A stretch of 64,000 bases of DNA from Prinsepia uniflora (lineage: Eukaryota > Streptophyta > Magnoliopsida > Rosales > Rosaceae): assembly GCA_032719365.1 (NCBI GenBank), contig CM064866.1, forward strand, positions 76,364,916 to 76,428,915, in the 5' to 3' direction. Of this stretch, positions 8,417-20,869 are shown in pieces. The notes under the pieces are model-generated. The model was not told the origin of the DNA and did not search any database. It saw only the letters and a program-made list of their open reading frames with translations. The translations under genes and the position numbers were made by a program. How positions within the stretch are numbered: the first letter of the stretch is position 1; each line of letters begins with the position of its first letter.

Positions 8417-11400
8417 TGTAACGACCCGTCCCGAATTCCGGGATTAGTTTAGTCACTAATCTTGATTAGTGAGGTTGAACGGTGGTTAGTAGGGCGGAAT
8501 CGGACAAAATGTGCAAAATGACCGTTTTGCCCCTGGTCGTGGGCAAAATGTTGACTTTTTGATCGGGCGGTCAAACGGACTTTGACCGATGACCGTGACG
8601 TAGTTCGGGACGTCACGAGTTCATAGACAGGTGGCACGTTCGATTCCGACATTCGTAGAGAAAGTTATGGTGTTCGGAAGTTGAGGGGCATTTTGGTAAT
8701 TTGGCTTATTAGGGGCCAAATGTTGACTTTTTGACCGGGAGGTCCGATGGGCGAGGGCCAAGGACCGTTACGTAGGTATCGTCTATACGAATCCAACGAC
8801 AGGCGGCATGCCGAAATCGGAGATCCGACGACGACGTTATGGTCAAGAAACGAACTAACGAACCGAGGCCGGGATTAAAATAATAATATAATAATGAATA
8901 GTGACCGTTGACCCTACACACCTGGATGAGTGACAAGTGTCACTCATCCCTTGAAACCAGAATCCTTGTCTTAGGGGAAACATCATTATGATGTTTTAAT
9001 ATTTATTAATTAATTAATTAATCATTTTAATTTCCATTAATTCCATTTGTATTTTCCTTAACCGTGTACAACCAAATCCAACACTCTCCCAACCAATTCC
9101 TCTCCTATTGCTGAACCTGAGAGTGTGAATTTGTGAGCAATTTGAGGGTGATTTCAACTGGGTAAACACGAGAGAGTGGCAGTGAGGAGGAACTGTGAAT
9201 TCGAAAAATTGAGTTTTGGGAGGGAAAATCAAATTGAAGGAATTGGGCTGTGATGATCGAATTGGAGGTTACAAACATCTTCCTGAGGTTGAGACGAGTC
9301 GATCCACATCAAAAACGAGAAGGAATGGTGCAGTTTTGGCTCTGATCGAGCTTCGTGACAGAGGAAGAAATCGAGGCTGAGTCGTGGAGTTTGGGGCTGT
9401 GTTTGATTCAATTGTTGTGGGGAAATGCTTTCTCATGATCCCACGATGCTTCTGGGATCATCAATTGAAGGAAAACGTTGGAGAATGGCAGAACTCCATT
9501 GTTGAACAGTGACGGTGCTCGAGTTTGAGTCGTGACGTTTGAGCACCGGTTTGATGCAATTGATGTGGGGGAATTGTTCCTCATGGTCCATTGATGCTTC
9601 TGGAATCATCAATTGGATGAAACCTGCATCAATTGAGGGACTTCCATGATTGAACAGTGACCGGGTGTTCTTCGTGGATCATCATCGAATCGTGGGAATC
9701 TGGGTAAGGAATTGTGTAATTGAGTTTACAGACTTATAATTGGACTTAAAACGAAGCTAATGGATTGATCAATTGAAGGAATTAGGATCGAATTGGCAGG
9801 ATTGGAACCGGGTTGTGTCGCGGGTGAATTGGACCCGTTTACCAGACAAACGGGTTGGGCTGGTGACACTGTAGCAGGCGCGTGAGTTTCACGCGCAGCC
9901 ACTCACGGCGGCGCGTGGCGGCGCGTTGGCACGAATCTCGAGGTGAGGTCAACATGACTTCTGTCCCATTTAATGTAACGGACATTTTGGAATTGGTTTC
10001 GGGTCGATCAGACACCGTCTCGATAGTGTTCGGGATGTCCGAAGGTTTTAAATTAAGTTTAAAAATAAGTAACAATTCGGGAAAATTACGGGACTTTGAT
10101 AGGATGTTAATGATGAGGTTAGTAACCCTCTAATGTAATTTGGACAGGATTGGGAGTCCCGGTGATAGTGGTGTGGCCCGGGAGGGCCGGTGGCACGCGT
10201 ATCGAGGCACACGGTTAAAACGGTCTGTGAGTGGACTTTGGTTTTATAAATCCTATGCATGCTTAAATGTGTTATATGGTTTATATACATGATTTCTATG
10301 ATGGTATTTGTGAGCATTGATTTTGGATATGTTGCACGTATTTCGAGGTGTTTTCCGTATTTCACATATATCGGGATTAACGGTTTATTGGTGGTTTTGT
10401 GTGCTTGTGGTTAAATAAATAATATGATGAAATGGTTTTGAAATTGAAAATATGAACTCGGGCTTGAGGCCCACTTGTTTTGGAAATTTCGGACTTGGAG
10501 TCCATTTGAGAATCGGGCCGGGGGCCCAGTTGGTTAATGAAATCGGGCCAGGGGCCCAGTTGGTATGAAATCGGGCTGAGACCCATTTGAGTTATATTAT
10601 CGGGCCAGGGGCCCAGTTGATTTGTGAATTCGGGCCGTGGGCCCAGCGGGTTTATAAGGTCGGGCTGCGGGCCCAGTTGGTTTACAAATCGGGTCGTGGG
10701 CCCAGTGGTTCATAAAAGCGGGCATGAGGCCCAGTTGGATTATAAATGTGATTTTGGGTCAGGGACCCTATATTTAATAATTGTGATTTTGGGTCAGGGA
10801 CCCTAAATGGAATTATGTGGTTTTATGGAAATTTCGGGCAGGGCCCAATGGTAATAATGTGATAAAAGGATTTAATAAAACTGTTTTCCATATACCATCT
10901 GGATACAAGGATATATGATGGTCTCCTCCAGATGTCTGGGACACTGGGGAAGTCACGGTGCATTGCCTGCGAGGGGTCATTATACGGAGCAACCGGACCG
11001 TATGATGACTCAGGAACAGGATTGCTATGATTGACGTCAGGGACGTCAGACATCAGGGATGTCAGATATATGGACCCGGAGAGACCCCGGGCAGCACGCG
11101 TAGCTTATGAAACCGTGAGACATGACGTCAGGGACGTCTAGCATCAGGGATGCTGGTGATGGTAATGGTAAAATATGAATTAATGAAATGGCTTTCCGGG
11201 TGGATTTATGATTGTGTGATTTTAATGAATTAATGTTCATTTATGGTAGTGGGTGGTGACCCACATGGTTTTAATATGTATGGTGGTGGTATTCCACGGT
11301 TTTGGGCTGAGTTCCCACACTTGGTTTTTGGTTAACGGTTTCTGGGCTAAGGCCCTAATGGCTCGGTTGAGCAAACGTTTTGGTTACTGGTTTTTGGTGG

Positions 11401-11685
11401 CATGCATACGTTTTTATTGGAGGGCATAAATGTCTTATAAATGTATTTGGTAAACTTATTGGTTTTTGTCCACTCACAGCTTTTGGTTTTAATGCCCTTC
11501 AGGTTGATTACGGATGCGATTGCAGCAGAGACTGGGACATTGCACACCTCCTCCATCGGTCCTTGCGCACTCTGGATGGCCCGTTTGGGCAGTAGCTCTT
11601 GGTTATCCCTTGTCTGACACCCCTTGTTGGACGGGAGCAGGGCACATTCCACGGTAATCCCGGGGGATTGGGATGGGTCCTGTCA
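8417..11685 (+). repeat. Right LTR of the LARD
   Basis: The 3269-bp copy matches the left LTR at an offset of 6602 bases throughout, apart from a G-to-A difference at 11016 and one fewer G near 11665. It ends CTGTCA and is followed by the target-site copy AATAA. All structural boxes described for the left LTR are present. Confidence 0.95.
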
Positions 11686-11690
11686 AATAA

Positions 11691-12660
11691 TTATCTTTAC
11701 AGCAAAGTCATAGTTCATTTGTTCGCCATGATATTCAGGTTGACAACTTTTTTATTCCATTAGTTATGATGGTTAGAGGTCCTAGGTTCCCTTAAATCGA
11801 GATCGAAGTATCGAATCAATGCTCAAAGATGGTATCCAAACTTGGATAGTCGTGAACTACTGTTAGATGGTATATCCCGAGTACCAATCTCTATTTAAGA
11901 AAATTTAATTTGTATTGAAATGAAAATGAAAGTTCAAGTACTAAAAAGTAAAAATACTTGAATGGAAGTGCGAAAATTGAAATTACAAGTACATAATAAT
12001 AAATTATTCCCATTCGCATTCAAGCCTTGATTAGGCAGAAAATTTCATTAATTATCAAATAAAATGAATATCAGTCGGAGTCATATCATAGATAGGCAGA
12101 GCATTGAGAGGCTGCGATGAAATGATGATTCAATATCTGAGTAACAAGCAATAGATTGGCAATTAGAGTGACTATCCACAGATTGGCAGTCGAGATGACT
12201 ATCCATAGATTGATAGTCATAATAAAATTAACCCTTATGACAATGTCAAGTCAGAGAGAAGGTTAATCTATGCAAGCCTCAATGATCATCCATAGATTGG
12301 CAGTAAGAATAAGGTTACCTTTACAGTAATGCTTAGTTAGAAAGAAGGATAATGTACAAGGTCTTCATTGCTAGCTTGGGGGGCAAGTCAAGAATGAAGC
12401 TAACCATTATGATTGTGCTGTTAAAGCGTCAAAAAGACGGTTAGGCGTTTACATGATTGTCTCAAGAAGAGGAGAAGAGAAACTGCATCTTGATCTTTGA
12501 TCGAACGAAGTAGGTTTTTCCACAAGGGCGAACCTTTGTTAAACAATGAAACTTTTAATTGTTTTCATTTTTTAAGAAATTGATGACGGTCAATTTGCCA
12601 ATTTTGATTGATTGGTTGGTTGTCCTGATATCAGGCGCCTTAGTTTGTTCATCTCGTTCA
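11691..12660. other. Unclassified repeat-like sequence
   Basis: No gene is visible. Words of the form CTATCCAYAGATTGGCAGT recur at irregular spacing between about 12160 and 12320, each followed by similar GTCAAGTCAGAGAGAAGG-type text, which suggests a decayed repeat of roughly 100 bp. The left boundary is the LARD target site and the right boundary is a truncated LTR. Confidence 0.4.
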
Positions 12661-13489
12661 TGAGGTTTATAGACCCGTCGAAAACTGTTTTGGGTTTAAA
12701 GACCCGGGTGCTATTGCTGGAGCACGTTTTGAGTTTAAAGACTCGGTTAATTGATGACGGGGGAGAGCCCTTAATGAGTTTAAAGACTCTTGACTTTAAA
12801 GACTCGGTTACTGTGATACCCCCGAGGCCTATTGATTATGTTCTGAGTTTAAAGACTCGTTGATATCCCGGGAAGGCCTGTTTATGCGCATGGTTTTGAG
12901 TTTAAAGACTCGGGCGCACTTGATATCCAGCAAAATGATTGACTTGTGATTTATTGATGATTTCTGATGTTTCAGTTGAGTTGGGCAGTGGCCCGGTATA
13001 TGGTTGTTGGTTTTGGATCATGTTGTGCATTTGGTTTTGATTCGTGGTTTTGGGCTGAGGCCCGGTGTTTATGATTGCGGGCTAAGACCCGATGGTTGAG
13101 AAAGGAAAATGATTTTGAGGTTCATACGAGTTTTTCCTTATGTTGAAATTTGATACACAGTTTTTCTTATGTGGAAAATCTTAACCGATTGCGAAATGGC
13201 TTTTGTATGCATGCATTCGTTTTTTTTTACGCGGAGGGTAAAAATGTTTGTTGTAACTGTTTTGCTAAACTGATTTATTTTTGTCCACTCACACCTTTTG
13301 GTTTTTATTAACTCTCCAGGTTGTAGCGCGTTGATCGAGGCTGATCGTGGGGCGGAGGCATGAATAAGTACGTGTGGCTATCCCTGGTTTGGCAAGTACC
13401 GAGGGTAACCTGGGGTTTTCAGTCATCTTGCCAGACGGGAGCAGGACCGAACATGGTTATCGATGCCCCTTTCGGGGGCGGTCCTATCA
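12661..13489 (+). mobile_element. Truncated LTR, 3-prime part only
   Basis: This is the last part of an LTR of the same superfamily. It contains TTTAAAG micro-palindromes (about 12685-12915), a GCATGCAT word, the GTCCACTCAC arm (13283-13292) with its CTCTCCAG acceptor-like end, the terminal hairpin (13387-13436), GGGAGCAGG and an end at CCTATCA (13489). It is closest in text to the LTR at 23443-26466. The 5-prime part, including the partner arm, is missing, and the left edge is approximate. Confidence 0.75.
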
Positions 13490-15192
13490 TTATCCTTTTA
13501 GAAATTCAAAACCTTTTCATTTAAACCAATAAAGAAATACAGACCCGTATAAGCACCGTATAAGGCCGAAACCTCGAATACGTGCTTATACGTAACCACA
13601 TACAAATGCACCCATGGCATCATCGAACATGTAATAAAACATATAATAAACATTTATGCATGCACCAATTTAGAAAGCAAGGTCCACTCACAGACCGTCC
13701 GAGTTGCCGCCTCAATTTGCGTGCCATACGGCTCCCCCAGCCGATCACCGTCACCGGGACTCCCAAACCTGTCCAAATTTTAATAAAAGGTTACTAACTA
13801 CTTATTAACCTCCCACTAAAGCCCCGTAATTTTTCCGATTTTCTAACTATTTTTAAGCCGACCCTAAACCTTCTGATGCCCCGAAACATATTGAGACGAT
13901 GTCCGATTGACACGAAACCAGTCACAAAATGTTCGTTACATCGAATAGAAGATTTCCCGTGTTGAACACTTTCCCAAATTATGGCCCACGCGTCCTCACG
14001 AGCCCCTAAAAGGTTGAAAATACTGTTCATCACCATCAACCTCAGGAAAACCGGTTTTTTTTTTTTTCTGGTTTTCCGGTCCGGTCACTGTGCTAAACCG
14101 GCGGAACCGGTTCAGCGTCCCTCCGTCCTCATTTTCGGTCCGTTTTCTCCCATTTTAATTCCTAAATTCCTATTTCTTCATTTCCTATCTAACCCAATCA
14201 TCAAAACGACCTAAAAACCGCATAAACCCATGGTTTAATTTTGAACCAAACGGTTCAATATTTCCAAAACTCACCCACGGCTGCCCATCCGTCCAACCAC
14301 CATAGAAACCTTCCTAAAACTATCCTAGCAACCTATTTGATTCATTAAAACCATTAAAATTGAACCATAATAAGAAAAATGGAATTTGGATCGAAAACGG
14401 ACTAACCGGGTACCCGCACGGGTTCTTGCCTCCACATCGCCGTCCAGGGCGGTTCTGGCCATCCAGGCCGGCCACCTCAGCTACCTCAGTCTCCATGGTC
14501 CTCTGCCTGGTCATGGGTGAAGATTGGATGGGTTTTGGGTGAATGGTTGGGTGAGAAAGTGAGATCGGGTAATGGGAGGGGTGTGTGTGTGTTTGAATGA
14601 AGAAATGGAATGGTTTGCACGGTGCATGAATCAATTTGGGTGTCCATTGGATGGGTGACACTTGTCACTCATCCATTGGGCTTCAGGACAAATATCTGGG
14701 CCCACTAGAGTCCAAAAGTGAACTCGTTTCGTAATTCGTGCAATAGTACCCTTGAACTTCCGTGAACCGTAACTTCGCCGTCGAACGTCCGAATTCGACG
14801 TGCCGCCTGTCTATGAATTCGCATCGTCCCGATCTGCATAATGGTCCTCGGCCCTCGGCCATCGGACATCCCAGGACAAAAGTCAACTATTTTACCCCTT
14901 TTATCCAAAATTACCAAAATGCCCCTAAACTTCCGAACATCATAACTTCCTCCACGAACGTCGGAATTGAACGTGCCACCTGTCTATGAACTCGTGACGT
15001 CACGAACTACGTCACGGTCATCGGTCAAAGTCCATTTGACCGCCAGAATGAAAAGTCAATGTTTTGCCAAGATCATGGGCAAAACGGTCATTTCGCATCG
15101 TTCGTCCGATTTCGCCTAATTAATCACGGGTTAGCCTCACTAATCGTGATTAGTCACTAATCTAATCTAGGAATTTGGGACGGGTCGTTACA
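13490..15192 (-). mobile_element. Truncated LTR, 5-prime part only, inverted
   Basis: Read on the minus strand it starts TGTAACGACCCGTCCC at 15192 and runs through the U3 modules, GTGACGT dyad and GTGAGTGGAC arm (13682-13693 on this strand) to a break near 13490. It is closely similar to the first 1.7 kb of the solo LTR at 32929. The break abuts the end of the opposed LTR fragment on its left. Confidence 0.8.
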
Positions 15193-16277
15193 TAAGATTT
15201 GTCTTTTTTTTTAACTGAATGTAATGTCTGGACATGATCTTTACCCTTTTTTTTCTCCGTCATGGGTTTTGTCCCTATAAATTTTTCCTAACAAGGTTTT
15301 AACGGGACCTTATAACATATAAATGAAATAAAGAGTTCATAAAAAATTACATTTTTAATGAGTAGGTGTACAAATTGATGACATTTTTTTAATTTTTCCC
15401 TTAACTTTTAAATATTTGGACCCGCCTTGATGGAAATAATTAGCCACTATTCCAGTTATCCCACTACTTTGATTGTCTATTTCTCTTATTATCCATTATT
15501 CTCATTCATCTGAAATAAATGTGCCATAAAATTGGTAAAAGCAATTATTTAATTTTTTATATTCAATTTGAGTAAAATTCTTTTTAGTATGTTAAACAAA
15601 ATTTTGACAACATATATATATGTGGCCATGTAAGTAAGTGGGTAATTCTCACCGTGTCAAATATGTCAATCAAGATCAAGAAACAAAAGAGAAAACATGC
15701 GAGAATTGAAAAAAAACTGAGCATAATTGTTCAAAAGAAAGCTTAGGCGCGCGGTAGTAAGTAGCTAAGTAGCTACGCACGCATGAGCCAAGAGCCTAAG
15801 ATAGCGCAAAGACATAAACCCACTTTTGGAGTTTACTTATTCAAAACGTTGAAGATCTTTTTCTTTGGCCGGTCGAGACAGAAAGGGAGAGATTCTGACT
15901 CTCTGTGGCTGGGTTTTTGGTCGGCTGCTGGTCAAAAACCAGCCGTAATTCCTTGTATTCAACAAAACTGTCTGCATTTTGTGATCCAAGTTGTAATTTC
16001 GTGGACATTTTTTGAAGAAAGTTATAAGCTATCCACATCAAACAAAATTTAGAGAGCCAGGTGTCCCTTCTGCGCCTTGACGTATAACTGACGCATTGCT
16101 TACATGCATGCAAGGGTTTGACCTTGAGAGCGATCAATAATAGAGATCTATAGTTGATCGATCTTCTAAATATCTATTAATGGAATGTTAATTTGCAAAG
16201 AAATTTTCGTATTCTAGAGTTTTTTTAAGTGTATATAGACAGTAGTCGGTTAAAGGTTGATGCAAAAGGTATAATTA
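15193..16277. other. Intergenic DNA with a probable old LTR relic
   Basis: Between about 15200 and 15315 the text GGGTTTTGTCCC..CCTAACAAGGTTTTAACGGG resembles a common motif in plant retrotransposon LTRs. Beyond that the sequence is AT-rich with no supported gene. Confidence 0.35.
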
Positions 16278-16672
16278 GGACAAGTTTAGCGGTACTTTTT
16301 CATACTATCATTTCAATTTATTAAATTATTTTTGTACATATATCACAATCGGAACCGTTCATTCTCTAAATCAATCACGTCAAGACCATCTCCGTAAAAA
16401 AATCAACAAAAATATTATAAATCGTTTAATCATTTGTATGTATCAATACATCAACGATTTTGATAAGAACTAAGATTTTCATGTTGAACCGTCTATTTAA
16501 TTAATATATGAGAATGACTAAATGACCTCAAATCTAGTTGAAGTGTTTACAGAGATGATCTTGACATGATAATTTAGAGAATTAACGGTTTTGTATGATA
16601 TATGTATAAAAACAATTCGATAAATCAAAAGAGTGCTACGAATAAATACAATCAGAATGAGATGAAAGTATT
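16278..16672. mobile_element. Palindromic MITE, family A copy 1
   Basis: About 395 bp whose left half is nearly the reverse complement of its right half. The arms share TTTTTGTACATATATCA, AACCGTT, ATTCTCTAAAT and TCATGTCAAGATCATCTC words. Relatives of the same family lie near 20506, 27600, 29376 and 48948. It encodes nothing. The terminal bases read GGACAA at one side, and the target duplication could not be fixed. Confidence 0.65.
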
Positions 16673-18661
16673 TTCTTTAGGAAAATAGGAAACAATAAGC
16701 AATATTGGTGATTGTGAAATGTCTTGTTGAGGAAGATTAATTAAAACTTATATGTGAAGGTTTACGGACTTAATTATAGCGCACTTAACTAATTAATTAA
16801 TCAACTCAGAGTAACATTTGGCTACCAATTAAGGGGCTTCGAGAATCTGGAAAATCTTTTATATATCCTTTCATGTGATCATTCTGATTAGGAGATTTAA
16901 CTTGTAGGAGTAGGAGAGTCCATGCCACCCGAGTTTGGACACTAACTCATGAAAATGTGCACAAAACTCTTAAACCATTGGATACGAAAGGCAAATATCG
17001 TCCATAGGATGAGTACATAACCACGAGTTTAATGTGCGCGCTGCGACGAAATATGCACTAGGGTTTGTTAGAGACGTGTGGAACAACACATTCCACACCC
17101 AAACAAAAAAAACAAAGTGATTAAACAAATAATCTTATATACAATACTCATTATAATAATAATAATAATAATTAAGAGGAGAGAATAAAAAACAGTTCAC
17201 TCGTTATAAATTAAAAATGACGATCACGTGATGTATGTAGTAGGTTTTGTAGATATAATTATTTAAATATTTTACTAATGCGCGGATTTTTTTTCTACTT
17301 TTGAGAGAAAGTAAACGAACATACTTAAGGTAAGCTAATCAATAATCATGAGCCTACTATTCCCAATGAACCCAAAATTCTCCCTGAAATGATCAGCGAT
17401 TGTCGAAAGATTGGCAGTCAAATTGTCAAAAGGCTCACCACCGCCAAGCACTTTCTTTGTTTATTTGCTGCCCACAAAAGCCCTCCGCGCCACTTATTGA
17501 AGTTGTAAGTTGCAAAGTTCTAACTGGATAAGACCACCGCAATGATCAAACCGGGTCAACCGAACCGGTCACTCCCAAACTCATGTAAAAGGACCCCACC
17601 GATCTGCATTATTGAGCCCACGTGTCCCAAATGCTGACGCAATTAATACTAGTAAGGTCCTTCCTTCCGTAGAGCATTATCGATTATGGCATGGTCGTAG
17701 GGCAAAGATAAAAGGACACAGAACCAGCACAAGAACCACGCCATGATTTTTCAATTTTTCAATAAAGCGAAGGGAGTGGTCCCACAACATAATATAGTCA
17801 CCGCTTCTGTCGCGACACGTACATACCCCGTTTCGTCAAACTCGGCAATTTTCAATAATCCCCCCATGCAAATCATTACTTTATGAGTACGTGAAAACGA
17901 CACTCAGCCATACAGGTGGCTAGGACAGGTGTCACTTCCAGGTGTTCCGGCAGACCTCTCCGACACCGTCGCCGGAGCCCTCGGACTCACTGTCGGGATC
18001 CAAGAAACCAAATCTTTTAGCTAGCTTTTGTTTTGGTTCAATTTATTTCATAATGTTACGTGCAAGCCTTTTCAGGGTTTCACTTGGATTTTTTATTTCC
18101 TTTTATAGGTTAGTATAATATTTCTTTTTCCAATTAGCACAGAGCAGAAGAAAAACAAAGTTGCTTTACTGCGACAAAAATCTAATAAAATGTCGCTCTT
18201 CTTGTGAGTCTACCTAACTTTTATTATACTAAATTAATTTATTATTAATAATGAATCAATTTATAAAATAATTTTCAAATGGAAAACCTAATCGATCGAA
18301 GGATTATTATAACATATAAGACAAGCTTTTGATGCTATAAATAAATACATATAAGAAATAATTTTATAAGATACAATATAATACGACATAATACCAATTA
18401 AGGAGACGATTAATTAAGGTTACAAGGACACATCAATAATTAGGGAAACTCTTTATCATTAAAAAAAATAATAAGCTAGCTAGAGGCATGAAGAACTTGC
18501 TTGCAGATACAGTAACATTACGAAAATTGCAAAGATTAAATATTAGCTAGCAAATTTTACACGTATTCGAATCCCCATATAAAAATGAAAAATCCTAATT
18601 ATATATATATAGAATGATCACTTTGATCCTGACAATAATGATAATAATAGTAATTTTATTA
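16673..18661. other. Intergenic DNA downstream of the MYB gene
   Basis: There is an ATA/TAA microsatellite near 17150-17172. A locally GC-rich patch at about 17930-18000 has no clear reading frame. No gene is supported. Confidence 0.5.
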
Positions 18662-19986
18662 TTACATGAATTCATTAACATCCAAGATGTCAGTTGGGAT
18701 GTCAAACTTCAACATGTTGCTACAGTAGCTAATTTCACGTTCATCTTCAGTGCTGCTGCTGTTGAAATTATAGGTCGTCGAATTTGAGTTCAAAGGCTTC
18801 GGGCTCGAAGAAGGCGTCGAAAAAACAGAAGTGAAGCTGAAATTCTGGTTATTGCTGTTGTTGGAGTAGTCTTGAAAATTTGAAGTCTCAGATGAAGGGT
18901 CCAAAATAGTTTGCAGCGCCTGGTGGTGATGATGCTGATCTGACCCATCGTAACATGTAAAGCTTGGCAATTGCACATACTCTTCATTATCAAAACTTGA
19001 AGGCCCCACTTGACTTTGCTGCCATTCATTTAGTTGAGAATTTTGAGCCCTGAAATCATTTAGGTTCGATGGGTACTCTACATTGGGTTGGTGCTGCAAG
19101 AAGTGTGAAGTCTCGTTGGGAAATGAAATGTGATCTTGAAGTTGTTGAGGTGGGATTTGTGGGTTCAAGTTGCAAATTTGGTGGTAATAACTATTTTCTT
19201 GAGAATTTTGAGGGAGGAAATTTGGGGGGTTGTTGTTGTTTTCTTTTTGAGATTGAATGAGGGAAGTGGCTAGCCTTAGGAGCTCGGGGTTGAGTCCAAT
19301 GGGTTGCCCAAGAAGCCTTGAGAAGTTACTGCTCATTTGGTGTTGAGATGAGTTGTAGAAAGATGAGCTTAAAATGGAGGAGAAATCAAGAAGATCAAGA
19401 CGAGGACTGTGGGTGACTGGATCTATTCCCATTCGGAGAAGCCTCTTCCTAATGTGGGTGTTCCAGTAGTTCTTGATTTCGTTGTCGGTCCTCCCCGGCA
19501 AACGACCAGCAATAGCAGACCATCTATACATCAATAAATTTAGAAACTAGTCGTCAGATTGAGCAAATCAAAACAGAACTGAATATAAAGTGCAGAAAGA
19601 GAAAAGTCGGACTAGCTAGCTTACTTGTTGCCCAGTATGCTATGGAGTTGAATGATTGTCTCCTCCTCTTCAAAAGAAAACCGACCTCTTTTGATGTCCG
19701 GTCGGAGATAGTTGGTCCACCGGAGACGGCAACTCTTGCCGCACCTTTGTAGCCCTATTCATCATGAAGCAAAAACAAATTAGAAAAAGTAACTAATTTA
19801 CAAAATTGAATCACACATGCATATGAATAATTAAGCTAATAATATATAACTACCTGCATTCTTTGGAAGAGTCCTCCAATTGCCATAACCATGTTTCTGA
19901 ATATAGTCGACGAGTTTCTGATCCTCCTCGGGTGTCCACGGACCTTTCTTGAGGCCATTTTTGTCACAACAAGGTGCTCTTCCCAT
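18662..19986 (-). CDS. R2R3-MYB transcription factor, subgroup 11 (MYB41/74/102/49 type)
   Basis: The gene has three exons: 19854-19986 (133 bp), 19625-19754 (130 bp) and 18662-19523, giving 374 residues. Exon sizes and phases are the classic R2R3-MYB pattern and all introns are GT-AG. The start is the ATG at 19986, reading [18 protein letters not shown]2 (about residues 14-61) has three spaced tryptophans. R3 (67-112) has phenylalanine in place of the first tryptophan, as is usual, then [16 protein letters not shown]. After R3 the text [20 protein letters not shown] and later [12 protein letters not shown] are hallmarks of subgroup 11. The C-terminal half is rich in Q, N and S, as in activation domains. 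The bHLH-binding signature in R3 is absent. Family members regulate suberin and cuticle genes and answer ABA, salt and osmotic stress; that role is by family, not shown here. Confidence 0.93.
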
Positions 19987-20043
19987 GGCGAGAGTTCGAA
20001 CTTTCAACTTTCAAATAATTGCTCTCAAGCAAGCTAGGTCGCT

Positions 20044-20052
20044 TTATAAATA
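20044..20052 (-). promoter_or_regulatory. TATA box candidate of the MYB gene
   Basis: TATTTATAA on the minus strand lies about 60 bases upstream of the MYB start codon, a normal distance for a short leader. Confidence 0.45.
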
Positions 20053-20505
20053 GAGCTCCAGTCCCCACAAACTTTAATATATATTAAGCTTAATCTTACA
20101 GTGCCCTGTTTCTCATGTAATTTACACGAAAGACGGGGTCCAAATTATATATATAACCGAAGGACTCAGATTTGAATTTGGATCGCTCGGTCGAAGAGCA
20201 AGTAAGAGATGATGATGAAGATAATTTTTGTAGGGTCCGTATGGAAGACGTAGGTGTATAAAAAGGAAGGTATGGAGGCTTGAAACGGAAATGTAAAGAA
20301 AAATAATAATATAAAGAGAGAAGTCAAAAGGATTCGGTGCCGTCCTCTGTTTATCAACATGGGTACGTGTCCCTTGTCCTCTGTGAAACACATTTCTATT
20401 GTCATCATCAAGATTCAATAAGTTTTCAACTCCAATCTCCCTCTCTCTAATCTCTATTATTATTTTTTGTACAAATTTGTACCTACCCATGATTCATATT
20501 ACATA

Positions 20506-20760
20506 GGACAATACTTGCATCATCTTAGTAGTATCCTTTTATATCATCTTTTGTATTTATCGAATAGTCTTTATACATATATCATAATTGAAACTGTTTA
20601 TTTTTTAAAGTTTCATGTTAAAATCATCTCTGTAAGAAATTAACTAAATTGTAGTTCGCTTAATTGTAATTCATATATATCATTTAAATGGACGGTTCGT
20701 TATGAGGATTTTAATTCTTACCAATTTTTTTATTTATTTAATACATATGAATTACTAAAC
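20506..20760. mobile_element. MITE family A, partial copy
   Basis: It starts GGACAATACTT and carries the family words for the left arm and centre (TACATATATCATAATTG, TCATGTTAAAATCATCTCTGTAA, GGACGGTTCGTTATGAGGATTTTAATT). The right arm is lost. It sits about 0.5 kb upstream of the MYB start, within the likely promoter. Confidence 0.5.
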
Positions 20761-20869
20761 ATAGGGCAGTCCAAACATTTGAAGGCTCAAGAAAAAAAAT
20801 AGAAAATGTACCCTTAATTGACATACCGAACCATTAAAAACGTAAATTTTTATGAATTGATATTTCATT

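Larger units (their letters stand above)
1815..11685 (+). mobile_element. Non-autonomous LTR retrotransposon (LARD type), complete and young
   Basis: The element has two direct LTRs (1815-5084 and 8417-11685) that start with TG and end with CA. It is flanked by the 5-bp duplication AATAA (1810-1814 and 11686-11690). A tRNA-Met primer binding site follows the left LTR and a polypurine tract precedes the right LTR. The two LTRs differ by only one substitution (G at 4414, A at 11016) and one base in a G-run near the end. The 3.3 kb internal part has no gag, protease, reverse transcriptase or integrase. The 3-prime end of the internal part and the LTR start TGTAACGACCC resemble those of Ty3/Gypsy chromoviruses of the Tekay/Del type, which would have to supply the proteins. 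That assignment is inference; the structure itself is read directly. Confidence 0.93.

Noticed and set aside
12685..12915. CRISPR-like array of TTTAAAG repeats
   Set aside because: Repeat units are short palindromes with uneven spacing inside a eukaryotic LTR; no cas genes or unique spacers.
20122..20490. 122-codon minus-strand reading frame upstream of the MYB gene
   Set aside because: Low-complexity, no family signature, and it lies in the promoter region with a MITE on its far side.
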